Shown: in pieces, positions 52,742 through 63,600 of the stretch
How positions within the stretch are numbered: the first letter of the stretch is position 1
How the letters are laid out: every line of letters starts with the position of its first letter
DNA from: an uncultured Bacteroidales bacterium
GTDB taxonomy: Bacteria > Bacteroidota > Bacteroidia > Bacteroidales > P3
NCBI GenBank assembly: GCA_900316055.1
Contig: ONBK01000001.1
Location: 310,001 to 374,000, forward strand
DNA: 64,000 bases
Direction: 5' to 3'
Translations under genes and position numbers: made by a program
The notes under the pieces: generated by a model
Seen by the model: only the letters and a program-made list of their open reading frames with translations
Databases searched by the model: none
What the model was told of the DNA's origin: nothing

Positions 52742-55700
52742 ATGATACTCACTGATCTATACAAAGATAGCCTTTTTATCAAAAATATCACAAACCACCT
52801 TTCTTCTTCGAAAGCACGGCTGCATGTCGATGGTATGACGGGGTCGCTACCAGCGGTGGCCATCGCGGCACTGGCGCAACGGATGCCTACCGTCAGCCAA
52901 CTCATCATCGCTCCAAGCAAGGAGGAGGCCTACTATCTGCAGAACGACCTGGAAGCCTTATTGACAGGAGATAAGGAGGGAAGTAGGGTGATGCTGTTTC
53001 CTACGAGCTACCGTAAGGCCTACCACTACGACCCCGACCAGACGGAGAATGCAAACATACTGATGCGCAACGAGGTGGTGAAAACTCTCAGCGGCTCGGA
53101 GCCCCTCATCGTGGTCTCCTATGCCGACGCACTGAACGAGAAAGTAGTCTCGTCGAACACCTTCCGCGCCAACACCCTGCGTATCGCCCGCGGCCAGAAA
53201 CTCGATATGTGGGAGGCAGTGGAACGCCTGCAGGAGATGGGCTTCGAACGCGAAGATTTCGTCGTGGAACCTGGTCAATATGCCGTGCGCGGCGGTATCG
53301 TGGATGTCTACTCCTTCGCCTCCGACCTCCCCTTCCGCATCGAGTTCTTCGACGACGAAGTCGACTCACTACGTACCTACGACACCGTGAGCCAGCTGAG
53401 CGTGAAGCAGATGGAAAGGATTGATATCGTGCCGGATTTTCAAGGAGTGAAAAGGGGCGATGAGGGAGAGAGTGAAAGGTCAATAGAATCCAGAGTGTCG
53501 CTGATGGAGTATTTCGGGAGCGACGACATCGTCTGGACGCAAAGCCTGATGATGACGGCCGAGCAGATGGAGAAGCTGCTGGCCGACACCCGCAAGGCCT
53601 ACTCCGACCGCTTGGCCGACAAGGAGCATCCAGTAGCAGGCGACCTTCCGAAGCCCGAGGAGATGAGCTGCTCCGCCAACGAGTTCCTCCACAAACTGCT
53701 CGATTGCAAGATTGTGGAATACGGTAACAGTCACTATTTCTCCCAAGCCGAACGTATCGAGCACCATAGTGAGCCACAGCCGGCCTTCAACAAGCAGTTC
53801 GACCTCCTCACCGCCAATCTCGCCGACTATGCCGAACGCGGCTACCATCTCCTCATCACCGTCAGCAACGACTCGCAGGAGAAACGACTGAAAAAGATAT
53901 TCGAAGAGTCCGAAAACTCGCCAACTTTCAACTTTGACTCCACAAGGTCGTCGAACTCAATTCAACTTTCAACCTTCAACTTAAGCCACGGTTTCATCGA
54001 CCACGACGCAAAGGTGCTCTGCTATACCGACCACGAGATTTTCGACCGCTACCACAAATACACCGTCAAGGACCTCCGCTCCACCCACGAGGCGCTGACA
54101 CTGAAAGAACTTTTCGAGCTGAAGCCTGGCGACTTCGTCACCCATATCGACTACGGCGTGGGCCGTTTCTCTGGTCTCGAGAAGGTGACCAACAACGGCA
54201 AGAGCCAAGAGCTTATCCGCCTGATTTACAAGGGTGGCGACGTGCTTTATATCTCCATCCACGGCCTACATAAAATCAGCCGCTACGTAGGGCGTGAGGG
54301 CGAAGCTCCCACCCTCAACCGTTTGGGTAGCAACACCTGGCAGGTACTGAAAGCCAAAACGAAACGACAGGTCAAAGATATCGCCAAAGACCTCATTGCC
54401 CTCTACGCCAAACGCAAAGCCTCGCAGGGATTCGCTTTCAGCGAAGACTGCTCGATGCAGGAGCAACTCGAGGCCTCGTTCCTCTACGAGGACACCCCCG
54501 ACCAGCTGAAAGCCACAGTGGCGGTGAAGCACGATATGGAAGGGCGCGCCCCTATGGACCGCCTCGTCTGCGGCGATGTGGGATTCGGCAAGACCGAGGT
54601 GGCCATACGCGCCGCCTTCAAGGCCTGCTGCGACGACAAGCAGGTGGCCGTCCTCGTGCCCAACACAATCCTCGCCTTCCAACACTACAACACCTTCCGC
54701 GAACGCCTCAAAGGCATGCCCGTGCGCGTCGACTACCTCAACCGCTTCCGCACCACCAAGGAGAAGAACCAGATATACAAAGACACCGAGGAGGGCAAGA
54801 TTGACATCCTCATCGGCACCCACGCCATCACCAACAAACAGTTGAAGTTCAAAGACCTCGGACTCCTCATCATCGACGAGGAGCAGAAATTCGGCGTCAG
54901 CGCCAAGGAGAAGCTCAAGCAGCTGAAAGCCAACGTCGACTGCCTCACGCTCACCGCCACACCCATCCCGCGCACCCTGCAGTTCTCCCTCATGGGCGCC
55001 CGCGACCTCAGCGTCATTCAGACCCCGCCGCCCAACCGCCAACCCATCGAGACCGAACTCTCCGACTTCAACGAGGAGCTTATCCGAGACGCCATCATGT
55101 ACGAGATGGACCGCGGCGGACAAACCTTCTTCATCTCCAACCGCGTGGAGAACCTGCCCGAGATGGCGGGCCTGGTGCAGCGCCTCGTGCCCGACGCCCG
55201 CGTAGCAATGGCTCACGGCCGCATGGAGGGCAAGGATGCCGAAGAAACGCTGATGCGCTTCCTCGAGGGCGATATCGATGTGCTTGTGGCCACCTCCATC
55301 GTGGAGAACGGCCTCGACATACCGAACGCCAACACCATGATTATCAACAACGCGCAGCAGTTCGGCCTCTCCGACCTGCACCAGATGCGCGGCCGTGTAG
55401 GGCGTTCGAACCGCAAGGCCTTCTGCTATCTCCTCATCCCCTCCTACCTCACCCTCACCCCCGACGCCCAGCGGCGCCTCAAAGCCATCGAGGAATTCTC
55501 CACCATCGGTTCAGGATTCAATATCGCCATGCGCGACCTCGACATCCGCGGTGCCGGCAATATCCTTGGTGCCGAACAGTCAGGTTTTATCTCCGAGATA
55601 GGCTACGATATGTACCACAAGATTCTCAACGAGGCCATCGAAGAGCTGAAAGAGAGCGACTTCGCCGACCTCTTCGCCACCGAGGCCGAGGAGAACAAGG

Positions 55701-56170
55701 AGTACGTGAAGGAGTGCACCATCGAGACCGACCTCGAGGTGCTGCTGCCCGACGACTACGTCACCTCCGTCTCCGAGCGTCTGCTATTATATAAGGAATT
55801 AAACGAACTCACCACCGAAGAGGAGCTCGACACCTACCGCGAGCATCTGGAGGACCGTTTCGGCCCCGTGCCGCCCTGCGCCCTCGAGCTCATCCGCACC
55901 ATCACCCTGCGCCGCATGGCCAAGGAGTTCGGCATCGAGAAGATAGTCCTCAAGCAAGACCGCATGGTGCTGCACCTCGTCTCCAATCCCCAGAGTCCCT
56001 TCTATCAGAGCGGCAATTTTTCAAAGGTCATCCAGTTCGCCCAGGCGCACCCTCGCACCGCGCGACTCAAGGAGACCCCCGACCGGCTCACCCTCTCCGT
56101 CGAGAACGTCCAGTCCATCACCGCCGCCATCGACGTGCTTTCTGAATTGAAAAGTGGAAAAAGTGTGTAG
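52742..56170 (+). CDS. mfd: Transcription-repair coupling factor Mfd
   Basis: 1142 residues from the ATG at 52742. UvrB-homology region (about 1-300), a linker, the RNA-polymerase-interacting domain (LFELKPGDFVTHIDYGVGRFSGL), RecG-like translocase with VCGDVGFGKTEVAIRAAF (Walker A) and IIDEEQKFG (DEEQ box), TRG motif and C-terminal domain. Removes stalled polymerase and recruits UvrA. Short arrays are inserted: TFNFDSTRSSNSIQLSTFNL near residue 400, and KRGDEGESERSIES near residue 240. Their removal would give the usual Mfd alignment. Confidence 0.95.
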   Translation: MILTDLYKDSLFIKNITNHLSSSKARLHVDGMTGSLPAVAIAALAQRMPTVSQLIIAPSKEEAYYLQNDLEALLTGDKEGSRVMLFPTSYRKAYHYDPDQTENANILMRNEVVKTLSGSEPLIVVSYADALNEKVVSSNTFRANTLRIARGQKLDMWEAVERLQEMGFEREDFVVEPGQYAVRGGIVDVYSFASDLPFRIEFFDDEVDSLRTYDTVSQLSVKQMERIDIVPDFQGVKRGDEGESERSIESRVSLMEYFGSDDIVWTQSLMMTAEQMEKLLADTRKAYSDRLADKEHPVAGDLPKPEEMSCSANEFLHKLLDCKIVEYGNSHYFSQAERIEHHSEPQPAFNKQFDLLTANLADYAERGYHLLITVSNDSQEKRLKKIFEESENSPTFNFDSTRSSNSIQLSTFNLSHGFIDHDAKVLCYTDHEIFDRYHKYTVKDLRSTHEALTLKELFELKPGDFVTHIDYGVGRFSGLEKVTNNGKSQELIRLIYKGGDVLYISIHGLHKISRYVGREGEAPTLNRLGSNTWQVLKAKTKRQVKDIAKDLIALYAKRKASQGFAFSEDCSMQEQLEASFLYEDTPDQLKATVAVKHDMEGRAPMDRLVCGDVGFGKTEVAIRAAFKACCDDKQVAVLVPNTILAFQHYNTFRERLKGMPVRVDYLNRFRTTKEKNQIYKDTEEGKIDILIGTHAITNKQLKFKDLGLLIIDEEQKFGVSAKEKLKQLKANVDCLTLTATPIPRTLQFSLMGARDLSVIQTPPPNRQPIETELSDFNEELIRDAIMYEMDRGGQTFFISNRVENLPEMAGLVQRLVPDARVAMAHGRMEGKDAEETLMRFLEGDIDVLVATSIVENGLDIPNANTMIINNAQQFGLSDLHQMRGRVGRSNRKAFCYLLIPSYLTLTPDAQRRLKAIEEFSTIGSGFNIAMRDLDIRGAGNILGAEQSGFISEIGYDMYHKILNEAIEELKESDFADLFATEAEENKEYVKECTIETDLEVLLPDDYVTSVSERLLLYKELNELTTEEELDTYREHLEDRFGPVPPCALELIRTITLRRMAKEFGIEKIVLKQDRMVLHLVSNPQSPFYQSGNFSKVIQFAQAHPRTARLKETPDRLTLSVENVQSITAAIDVLSELKSGKSV
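53446..53485 (+). repeat. GTGAAAGG-type array inside mfd (copy 1)
   Basis: GGAGTGAAAAGGGGCGATGA and GAGAGTGAAAGGTCAATAG; codon 247 (53480-53482) is TCA where the GGTGAAA unit would give TGA, as in uvrA. Confidence 0.6.
53921..53984 (+). repeat. CAACTTTCAACTTTG array inside mfd (copy 2)
   Basis: CCAACTTTCAACTTTGACTC and ATTCAACTTTCAACCTTCAAC units read in frame as SPTFNFDST and SIQLSTFNLS. Confidence 0.75.
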
Positions 56171-56181
56171 TGGGTGATACA

Positions 56182-56228
56182 CTAAAACACGGGGCCGCCA
56201 CGTGTGTAGCGGTCCCGTGTTGTTTTAG
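56182..56228. terminator. Bidirectional terminator between mfd and the S41-like gene
   Basis: Long imperfect stem CTAAAACACGGGGCCGC / GCGGTCCCGTGTTGTTTTAG (56182-56198, 56209-56228) between two convergent genes. Confidence 0.8.
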
Positions 56229-56246
56229 CGTATCCGTTATTTTTGA

Positions 56247-57530
56247 TTAATAACTTTGTATGTATTGTATAGCCTCGTCAAGCTGGGGTTTGAAGTTCCC
56301 GCCATAGTCTTTGCGGTTGACAACCTTGTCGGGGACCAGACCGGTACCCTCACGGTTTATACCGCCAATCTTACACTCCATGGTAGAGGTATAGACGTAG
56401 TGATTCATCTTTTGGAGGTCTCCAAAGGGGCCACCATAGGTGAGGTCAATATTATTGGCGGGCAAGAGCGACCCTGTGGCGCCGCAGGTACGCTCACCGA
56501 TGATATAGCTTGTGGGCAGCAACGTCTTGATAACGGAGGGTTCTATTTCGCCCATGCTGATGGAGTTGATGTCGCAGAGGACGACATAAGGGATATTCTC
56601 GGCGGTGAGGTCGCGATGGTAACGACTTTTTGCGGGGAAAACGTAAGTGGGAATCCAGGCGGTGTGCTCAAAACGTCCCGGGCCTTCTTTGGTACGGTTC
56701 TCTCCCCAGACGGCTATTTCGTTGAGGAATGAGCCGATAATGAGATTGATATCGTTCGTTTCGCCGCCGCTGTTGGACCTGTTGTCGAGGATGATTCCAG
56801 CCAGCTTCGTACGCGGGAGGGTGGTGACGGCAGTGAACCAACTGTCGACGACAGCGGCGGCGGCAGCGGCATCCGCAGTGCTGCCCAAAGTGGGCAGGAT
56901 GCTGCTGAGCGATGCTCCCGACTGCCACAGATAGGGTATCTGGCGTCCGTCAGGGAGGTTGATCAGACAGTAATGATAGGTCACGCTGTCCCCCAGTGCC
57001 GGCGAGAGGACGGTGGCCGTCTGATGTGCGGCGAGGCTATACTGCCCGTCGATACCGTCGAGGAAAGCGCGCATCGATACCTTTTCATTGTAAACCGATT
57101 CGAAATAGTAATCCCTCGTTGCCACTTCGGCTTGTCCGGGCCGGAAGGCAGCATATGGCTTGGTGTCGTTGGGAGAGGGGTGGATATTCCTTATCACGAC
57201 GGTCATGTGGTGGTCGACCATGCCGCCCAAAGCACGGTTATAGAGTGTCTCCAAGTCGTCGACGGTCACGTCGCCGCCGGCCTTGTACTTAGCATCCAAG
57301 GCTTCGAACTGGGGCATAAGCTCATCGTAGACAGCGTCCCAGTCGGTTTTTTCGATATCCCAGAACACATAACCCATGCTGATGCACTTCCAGAGGTAGT
57401 CGAACTGCGAGGCATAGGTGTTGTAGGCCAAAGTGCCATTCTCCCCGATATAGGGATAATAGTCGGCCTCCTTGCGGCAGCCGGTGAAAAACAAGGCGAC
57501 AAGCGTCAAAATAATGATATTTCTTTTCAT
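56247..57530 (-). CDS. S41-like peptidase lipoprotein
   Basis: 427 residues. Lipoprotein signal RNIIILTLVALFFTGCRKE with the acylated Cys after FTG. Middle and C-terminal part match the tail-specific/C-terminal-processing (S41) fold: GIILDNRSNSGGETND, IPYVVLCDINSISMGEI (nucleophile-like Ser in the ISMGE loop), and TYIIGERTCGATGSLLP. Probably membrane-anchored; substrate unknown. A PDZ domain was not seen between residues 90 and 200, unlike CtpA. Convergent with mfd. Confidence 0.8.
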   Translation of the reverse strand: MKRNIIILTLVALFFTGCRKEADYYPYIGENGTLAYNTYASQFDYLWKCISMGYVFWDIEKTDWDAVYDELMPQFEALDAKYKAGGDVTVDDLETLYNRALGGMVDHHMTVVIRNIHPSPNDTKPYAAFRPGQAEVATRDYYFESVYNEKVSMRAFLDGIDGQYSLAAHQTATVLSPALGDSVTYHYCLINLPDGRQIPYLWQSGASLSSILPTLGSTADAAAAAAVVDSWFTAVTTLPRTKLAGIILDNRSNSGGETNDINLIIGSFLNEIAVWGENRTKEGPGRFEHTAWIPTYVFPAKSRYHRDLTAENIPYVVLCDINSISMGEIEPSVIKTLLPTSYIIGERTCGATGSLLPANNIDLTYGGPFGDLQKMNHYVYTSTMECKIGGINREGTGLVPDKVVNRKDYGGNFKPQLDEAIQYIQSY

Positions 57531-57542
57531 GACATTTCGATT

Positions 57543-58208
57543 TTAGAATTTATAGTAAACACCCAAGTCTATAGTTAAAGTGCTGAGATAGCGGGGGTCG
57601 TTGAGGTGTTCATACCCTTTGCGGTAGCTGATGAGGTCGTAATAGTAGAGGGCGTCAAGGTTGATACCCAGCCAATTGTTGATGTCGTAGGTGAGGCTCA
57701 CGCCACCTGCCAGGCCTGCCGTGAGGCGTTGTGTCTCGTCGTTGAACTCAAGGTCTTCGTCGGTATCATATAAGCCCGTCACGCTAAAAGTAACTCCATT
57801 GCGGTGAGCCGTCAGCCAGTAGCCGGCGAAGCCACCGCAAAGCAGATGACCGCGCAGCTTCTTCCCGCCAAACGAGAAGTCGGCCATCACGGGAAGCATG
57901 AGGTAACTGTTGGTGTACTCCATGAAAAGGGTATCAACAATGTTGAGGTTGCGATCCATGCGATGGGAGCGGGTCATATATTCCAAATCGACACGAATGG
58001 CCAGCCAGTCGTTGAAAGAGTAGTGGGCTTGGATGCCCAAATCGATGCCTCGGAGAGAGGAATAGCTTTCATCGATACGTCCCGCGTTGGAACGGTCGAC
58101 GGAGGTGGTGTTCACACCGCCCTTGATGCCCACTGCCCACTGGGCATTGACCACTTCGGTCGTCATACTCAGGAGGAGGGCAAAGAGAATAATAATACGT
58201 TTATTCAT
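57543..58208 (-). CDS. PorT-like outer-membrane beta-barrel protein
   Basis: 221 residues. Signal peptide RIIILFALLLSMTTEVVNAQ, then WAVGIKGGVNTTSVDRS, LGIQAHYSFNDWLAIRVDLEYMTRSHRM and a closing strand LTIDLGVYYKF, the pattern of small 8-stranded OMP_b-brl_2/PorT-family barrels. PorT itself is needed for T9SS in Porphyromonas, but many family members are unrelated in function. Lies 12 bp upstream of the S41-like lipoprotein gene on the same strand; promoter box at 58266. Confidence 0.75.
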   Translation of the reverse strand: MNKRIIILFALLLSMTTEVVNAQWAVGIKGGVNTTSVDRSNAGRIDESYSSLRGIDLGIQAHYSFNDWLAIRVDLEYMTRSHRMDRNLNIVDTLFMEYTNSYLMLPVMADFSFGGKKLRGHLLCGGFAGYWLTAHRNGVTFSVTGLYDTDEDLEFNDETQRLTAGLAGGVSLTYDINNWLGINLDALYYYDLISYRKGYEHLNDPRYLSTLTIDLGVYYKF

Positions 58209-58265
58209 TTATAAATGAGTTAATAAGTTAATAATTACACAACAATCAACATTGTTTTCGGATTG

Positions 58266-58273
58266 CAAAGATA
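58266..58273 (-). promoter_or_regulatory. -7 promoter box (TATCTTTG) for the PorT-like gene
   Basis: Minus strand TATCTTTGCAATCC, about 57 nt before the start; the spacer contains AT-rich GTTAATAAGTTAATAATT. Confidence 0.6.
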
Positions 58274-58344
58274 CAGCTTTTTTCTGAAACGGGGAAAAAT
58301 GTTTTTCTAGACAGCCGCAGGCGCGAAAAAAGTACAAAACAATT

Positions 58345-58372
58345 GCAAGTCACCAGTCACTGGTCACCAGTT
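58345..58372. repeat. GTCACCAGTCACTGGTCACC short inverted repeat
   Basis: AGTCACCAGTCACTGGTCACC followed by AGTTACC, a small palindromic repeat just downstream of the BspA-like cargo gene stop. Confidence 0.6.
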
Positions 58373-60566
58373 ACCGATGATTCACCACCACTACTTTCCG
58401 TGCCGGACGGTCGCCGACCTTGACGAGGTAAACGCCGGAGGGAAGGTCGTTGTTAAGGACGCTGCGGCCAGAGAGGTCGTAGACGCTTACCGTTTCATCG
58501 TCAGCACCTTCGACTATGATGCGGCCGTTGGCGGCATAGATGTTGACGGCCGAAGCGTCAGCATCGTCGATGGCATTGCAGTTCTCTTCGATATTGGCGA
58601 AGCGCCCCCAAACGGGGTGTTGGCGGTAAGTTTCGGCGGCGCCGCAGGGGACGATGAGGAGGGTGTTGTAATGCTTGAAGACGCCGCTGCCCAAAGTAGG
58701 AGGCACTGTGCAGCCGAGGATCAGCGTGTCGAGAGGTGTGCCGCCAAAGAAGAGGCTGTCGCCGAGATAGGTGACGGCGGCGGGCAGCTCGACCTTATGG
58801 AGATGTTGGCATCTGACGAGGGCCGCATACTCGATGCGGGAGACGTGCGGCGGCACAATGAGAGTCTCGATGCCCGTTCCGTAAAGCAGCAGGGAATCCA
58901 TCACCTCCAAGCCCTCGGGCAACTGCACCGCCTTCAAATTCTCGCATACGGCGATGGCAGCATAGCCCAACTGGTGCGTGCTCGGAGGGAAGAAGAGGCT
59001 GTCGAGCGCGGCACACCAAGCAAAGACCATTTTACCCACCTCTTCAAGCGTGGAGGGAAAATCGACATGGCGCAGATGGTCGCAACCGTAGAATGCGTAA
59101 TTATCGATTATTCTGATGCCCTCGCCGAGGGTGGCAGTTTGAAGACCCGTGCAGCCGAGGAACACGGCTTGGGGAATCGAATCCACAGTCCCCGGCAGGC
59201 TGACGGAGGGGATGCTGACACAGCTGCGGAAGGCATTGGTGCCCAGCGAGAGGAATCCCTCGGGAAGGTTGATCGGGACGGCTAGAGAGCTGTCGTCGGT
59301 GAATGCCGCCCCCTCGATGACTCTCAGCGAGGAGGGAAAATTGATGCTCGTCAAGCTGGGGCATTTGAAAAATGCGTTGGCACCTATCTTCCTGATGCCC
59401 TCGCCGAGGGTGACGGTTTGCAGACCCTTGCAGCCCCAGAACACCTGCGGCGAAATCGAATCCATGGTCCCCGGCAGGCTGATGGAGAGGATGCTGTTGC
59501 AGTCGCCAAAGGCCACAATGCCTATCGTCCGGAAGCCATCGGGGAGGTTGAGCGGGGTGGCGAGGAGCGTGTCGTACTGGAAGGCGTAGCCCCCAATCAC
59601 CCGCAACGTCGAGGGGTAGTTGATGTTGGTGAGGCTGCCGCATTCGCGGAAGGCGCACTGGCCTATCGTCTCCACGCCCTCGCCGAGGGTAACGCTCTGG
59701 AGGCTGTGGCAGTTGTTGAAGGCCCACTCGCCGATGGTGCTCACGCCGCCGGGGATGGTTATCTGCTCAAGCGACTCGCACCAACCGAAAGCGGCGATGC
59801 CAATGGAGTCCAGGCTAGCGGGAAGGGTTATCGAATGAAGACTGGAGCAGTAGTCGAAAGCGTTGTCGTCTATAATGGTAAGACCATTGGGGAGGTTTAT
59901 CGATTGGAGACTGGTGCATCTGTTGAAAGAACGTTTGCCGATGGTGGTCAGGCTCGAGGGGAGGTTGACCACAGTGAGCAGGCTGTCGTAATAGAAGCAG
60001 TAAGAAGGAATTTCGGTGACGCCTTCGGGGATGGCGACGGAGGTGAGGCTATAGCACCTGCTGAAAGCCCATTCGCCGATGGCGGTGACGCTGGAGGGAA
60101 TGGTGACGGAAGTCAGGCCGATGCAGTCAGAGAAAGCAGAATAACCTATCAAGGTGACGCCTTGCGGGATGTTGATAGAGGCCAGTCTAAAGCATTGACG
60201 GAAGCAGTTACGGTCGAGGGTGGCGACGCTGGCAGGCAGGGTGATGGCCGTCACAGAATCGCAGCGCCGGAAGGCGTTGTTGCCCACCTTGGTCACGGCG
60301 TGGTTGGTGCCGAGGAAAGGCACCGAGTCGGGAACCACAACGGCACCCTGTGGCTTGCTGTAGCCCCACCACGTCTCGACAACGGTACTGTCAGCGTTGT
60401 AATGCAGGTTGGGGTACAGCGGTGCCACCACGGCGGCATCGCCGGTGCTGTCGACGATATAATACAGCGTCGTACCCTGATGGGTGTAGCTGAAAACGGA
60501 ATCCTGAGCCCTGAGGCCGAGGGTCGCCATCGCAAGGACGGCCAATGTGAGTATTGCTCTTTTCAT
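58371..60566 (-). CDS. Large BspA-type leucine-rich repeat T9SS cargo
   Basis: 731 residues. Signal RAILTLAVLAMATLGLRAQ, a beta region, then about twenty LRR_5 repeats such as LPASVATLDRNCFRQCFRL and IPSSVTAIGEWAFSRCYSL, and at the end a T9SS sorting domain (VNIYAANGRIIVEG, VSVYDLSGRSVLNN, then LPSGVYLVKVGDRPARKVV). BspA-like proteins bind fibronectin-like or polysaccharide ligands; here the ligand is unknown. Its sorting-domain end is nearly the same at DNA level as the end of the next gene. Shares the family with the small gene at 6073. Confidence 0.9.
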   Translation of the reverse strand: MKRAILTLAVLAMATLGLRAQDSVFSYTHQGTTLYYIVDSTGDAAVVAPLYPNLHYNADSTVVETWWGYSKPQGAVVVPDSVPFLGTNHAVTKVGNNAFRRCDSVTAITLPASVATLDRNCFRQCFRLASINIPQGVTLIGYSAFSDCIGLTSVTIPSSVTAIGEWAFSRCYSLTSVAIPEGVTEIPSYCFYYDSLLTVVNLPSSLTTIGKRSFNRCTSLQSINLPNGLTIIDDNAFDYCSSLHSITLPASLDSIGIAAFGWCESLEQITIPGGVSTIGEWAFNNCHSLQSVTLGEGVETIGQCAFRECGSLTNINYPSTLRVIGGYAFQYDTLLATPLNLPDGFRTIGIVAFGDCNSILSISLPGTMDSISPQVFWGCKGLQTVTLGEGIRKIGANAFFKCPSLTSINFPSSLRVIEGAAFTDDSSLAVPINLPEGFLSLGTNAFRSCVSIPSVSLPGTVDSIPQAVFLGCTGLQTATLGEGIRIIDNYAFYGCDHLRHVDFPSTLEEVGKMVFAWCAALDSLFFPPSTHQLGYAAIAVCENLKAVQLPEGLEVMDSLLLYGTGIETLIVPPHVSRIEYAALVRCQHLHKVELPAAVTYLGDSLFFGGTPLDTLILGCTVPPTLGSGVFKHYNTLLIVPCGAAETYRQHPVWGRFANIEENCNAIDDADASAVNIYAANGRIIVEGADDETVSVYDLSGRSVLNNDLPSGVYLVKVGDRPARKVVVVNHR

Positions 60567-60630
60567 TTCAGTATGCTTGTTTATTTATTACTGTTTTTCA
60601 GCGTTTTGCTAAAATCTTATTTGTCTTCCG

Positions 60631-60677
60631 AAACGATGCCTCGCTTTTATCTGCACCAAAAACGAGGCATCGTTTTT
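60631..60677 (-). terminator. Terminator-like hairpin between two cargo genes
   Basis: Stem AAACGATGCCTCG / CGAGGCATCGTTT (60631-60643, 60663-60675) with a 19-nt loop; follows the stop of the giant protease gene on the minus strand. Confidence 0.7.
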
Positions 60678-60681
60678 GGCA

Positions 60682-63600
60682 TCATTTTACCACCACCACT
60701 TTCCGCGCCGGACGGTCGCCGACTTTCACAAGGTAGACGCCGTTGGGGATTGCTTGATTGCTTGATTGCTTGAATGTCTGAGTGAGGCGGCCGACCATGT
60801 CATAGACCTGCACCTCATCGGATGTACCGTCAACCACGATGCGGCCGTCCATAACCCATAACCTATAACCCATAACCTCTAAGTCGTCGATGCCCTCGGT
60901 GCCGAGGAAGTGGACGTGGAAGGTGAGCTCGGTGCCGTTCTCTTGGATGTTGGTTATTTCGAAGGAGGTTTCCGGCGTGCCGTCGGTGAGGTAAGGGTGC
61001 GGGTCGGTCGTCGGACCGAACGAGGTGCGGCCCTCTGCTTGGCAGAAATGAGCGTGCCAGATGTCACCTTGCACCGTGTCGATGGCGCTGCCCGGACGGA
61101 AGATCCAGTATTGGTTTGCCCGGGTGTGGAAGTCGAAGAAGGCATTGGCGAACATGCCGTCGTAGCCCGCCGGCACAGTGTCGTTCCACCGGGCCACGAT
61201 GAGACCGGTGCCGGGGAGGCCATCCTCAAAGAGATCGGCCTGACGACGGTACTCGAAGACAAACCACTGCGTGGGGTCGATGGCGGAGCGGATGTAGTAG
61301 CAGTTCTGCGAGGGGCTGGAACCCGCGCTTTGCAGCGTGTAGTCGCCGTCGACGGTAATCTCTATCGGGTCGTCAGCCACATGGAGAACCTTGTTCTTGT
61401 AGATGGCCGCCGTCTGGTTGTTCACATAGGAGCCTTCCATCATATCCCAGTTGCCGGCCTGCGAGAGATCCATATAATTGATGTAATGGTACAGGTCGGG
61501 CATGTTGAGCGAGTGTCCCATCTCGTGGCGGAACACAAGGGTGTTGAAATATACTTCGCCAGCACCCTCAAACTCGAAGTTGAAAGTATTGGGCCGCACG
61601 CCGTTGAGGGTGACGGTATAGCCGAGCGAGTCGTGGGGGAAATACTCCATGTGCGGCCAGAGGATGGAAGCCCAGCCACCGGTGCCACCTTTGACGATGA
61701 AGCTGATGTTGTCGATATCGCCGTCACCGTCGCCGTCGAGCACCACCGAGGAATTGACCAGATGCAGCGAATCGACATAGCGGACAGCACGTCCCAGCAA
61801 CTCGGCTTCGCGCATCGAGACGCCCATGAACGGCTGCTCCCAGGGCTGAAAGCCGATGGGGTTCTCCACGCTGTCGTAGGGCTCGAAATAGCAGCGCGGC
61901 ATCGGGTCCTGATAGGATATTATCGTGCCGTTAAGGATATTGTTGGGGTAGACAGTGTTGTAGTGGATGTTGCCGTAGGAGAGGGCATCGAAGAAGTTGT
62001 AGACGCTCAGGTAGCCAGGCGTGCGGCCGTTGAACATCGAGTCGATGTCAGCGAAGGGGTGGTCAATCTCCTCGTCGTCGGCGAAACGCAGGAAGATGAC
62101 GAGGTTGGTGAGCGCATTGCTGTCGACGTCAGTCGGGTCGGAAGTCAGGCCCGCTAGGGGATTGATTTTGCCCCAGCCCCAGAGGTTGCTGCCGCTGGCA
62201 GGAAGGGTGCCGGTGAGGCTGTCGGTGCGGCCGGTGTGGTGGATGAGAGCGAGGGCGGAGTCGTAGCGCAGCTGCGGGTTCTGCTGCAGCCAGAGGGCCA
62301 TGATTCCGGCTGTGGCAGGCGATGCCATCGAGGTACCCTGGGCGGCACCATAGAAGGCGGTGTCGCCGTTGAAGAGGGTATAGTCGGAGCAGTAGAGGGA
62401 GTGTACATAACTGTCGCAGTAGCGGTTGATGGAGGAGACGATGTGCTGGCCGGGGGCACAGACATCGGGCTTGGTGCGGAGGTCGAGGGTGGGACCGTGG
62501 GAGGAGAAGTAGGTCAGGTTGCCCTGCTCCTCGATGCCCATGCTGAGATTGCCCCCACCAACGTATGGCCACGAGGTGGCGGTGGTGTAGGCGCCGACGG
62601 TGATGATGGAGTTGGCGGTGCCGCCAATCTCGCCCACGGTGCAGTCGGTGTTGCCATCCGTCACACCCGGCAGGCCGTCGCTGACGAAGGTGACTCGGTC
62701 GCTCCAGACGTGGACATTGGCCTGTGTGGTGCTCTTGAGGAAGAGGACGACGCGGTAGGTGTCGGTGGCGATGGGCCGGTTTGTGAGTGTTAGGGTGATG
62801 TTCTGTCGGTTGTTGAAGGGATTGGTGCCGTTGCAGGCAAACTCGCAATAGGTCTTATCCAGATATATTGAATCGTCATAGACCCCCGTCGCACTGGAGT
62901 TGTACCACGGAGTGCGGCCCAGGGTGTCACCCGAGGCGGTGTCGATGACGCCCACGCTGACCGCGAAGGGGCTGTTGACGGTACTCCAGAGGTCGATAGT
63001 GGCCTCTACCCTACCGGCATTGTAGTTAACGAAAGAGCATGCCGTTGTGTCTTCGGCGGTGAAGGACTTGTAGAGGTGCAGTTTGTTGCTGCCCTCGTTG
63101 CCGGCGGAGCCCACCACGAGGAAGCCTTCGGGGTACTGCGCATGGAGGCCGTCCATCATGCGGTCGAGCGACGAGGTGCCGTCGTGGGGACCCTCATGTG
63201 TTCCAAGACTCATGTTGATTACGCAAGGCTTGCCCACCGAGGCGGCATAGGCGCGAATATAGGCGATGCCGTCGTAGATGCCTGGAAGAGAGGCCATACT
63301 CACCATCACAATGTCGGCATTGGGAGCCATACCACGATAACGGCGGCCGATGCTGTCGGGACCGCCGCAGCCGGCAGCGATGCCTGCGACGTGGGTGCCG
63401 TGGAAGCCGTTGGGGTTGTCGGTCTGTGCCGCAAGTATCTCGCTCTCGGTGGCGAGCTCACGACCGTAGCTGTAGCCCGCCGGGGCTGTGCCGATGGTGT
63501 CGCCCTGTATCCAGGCGCGCTTGATGCGCAGGGTGGTACCCGTCGAGTCGTAGAAGGCGGGGTGGCTGTACTGGAAACCACCGTCGATGATGCCCACCAC

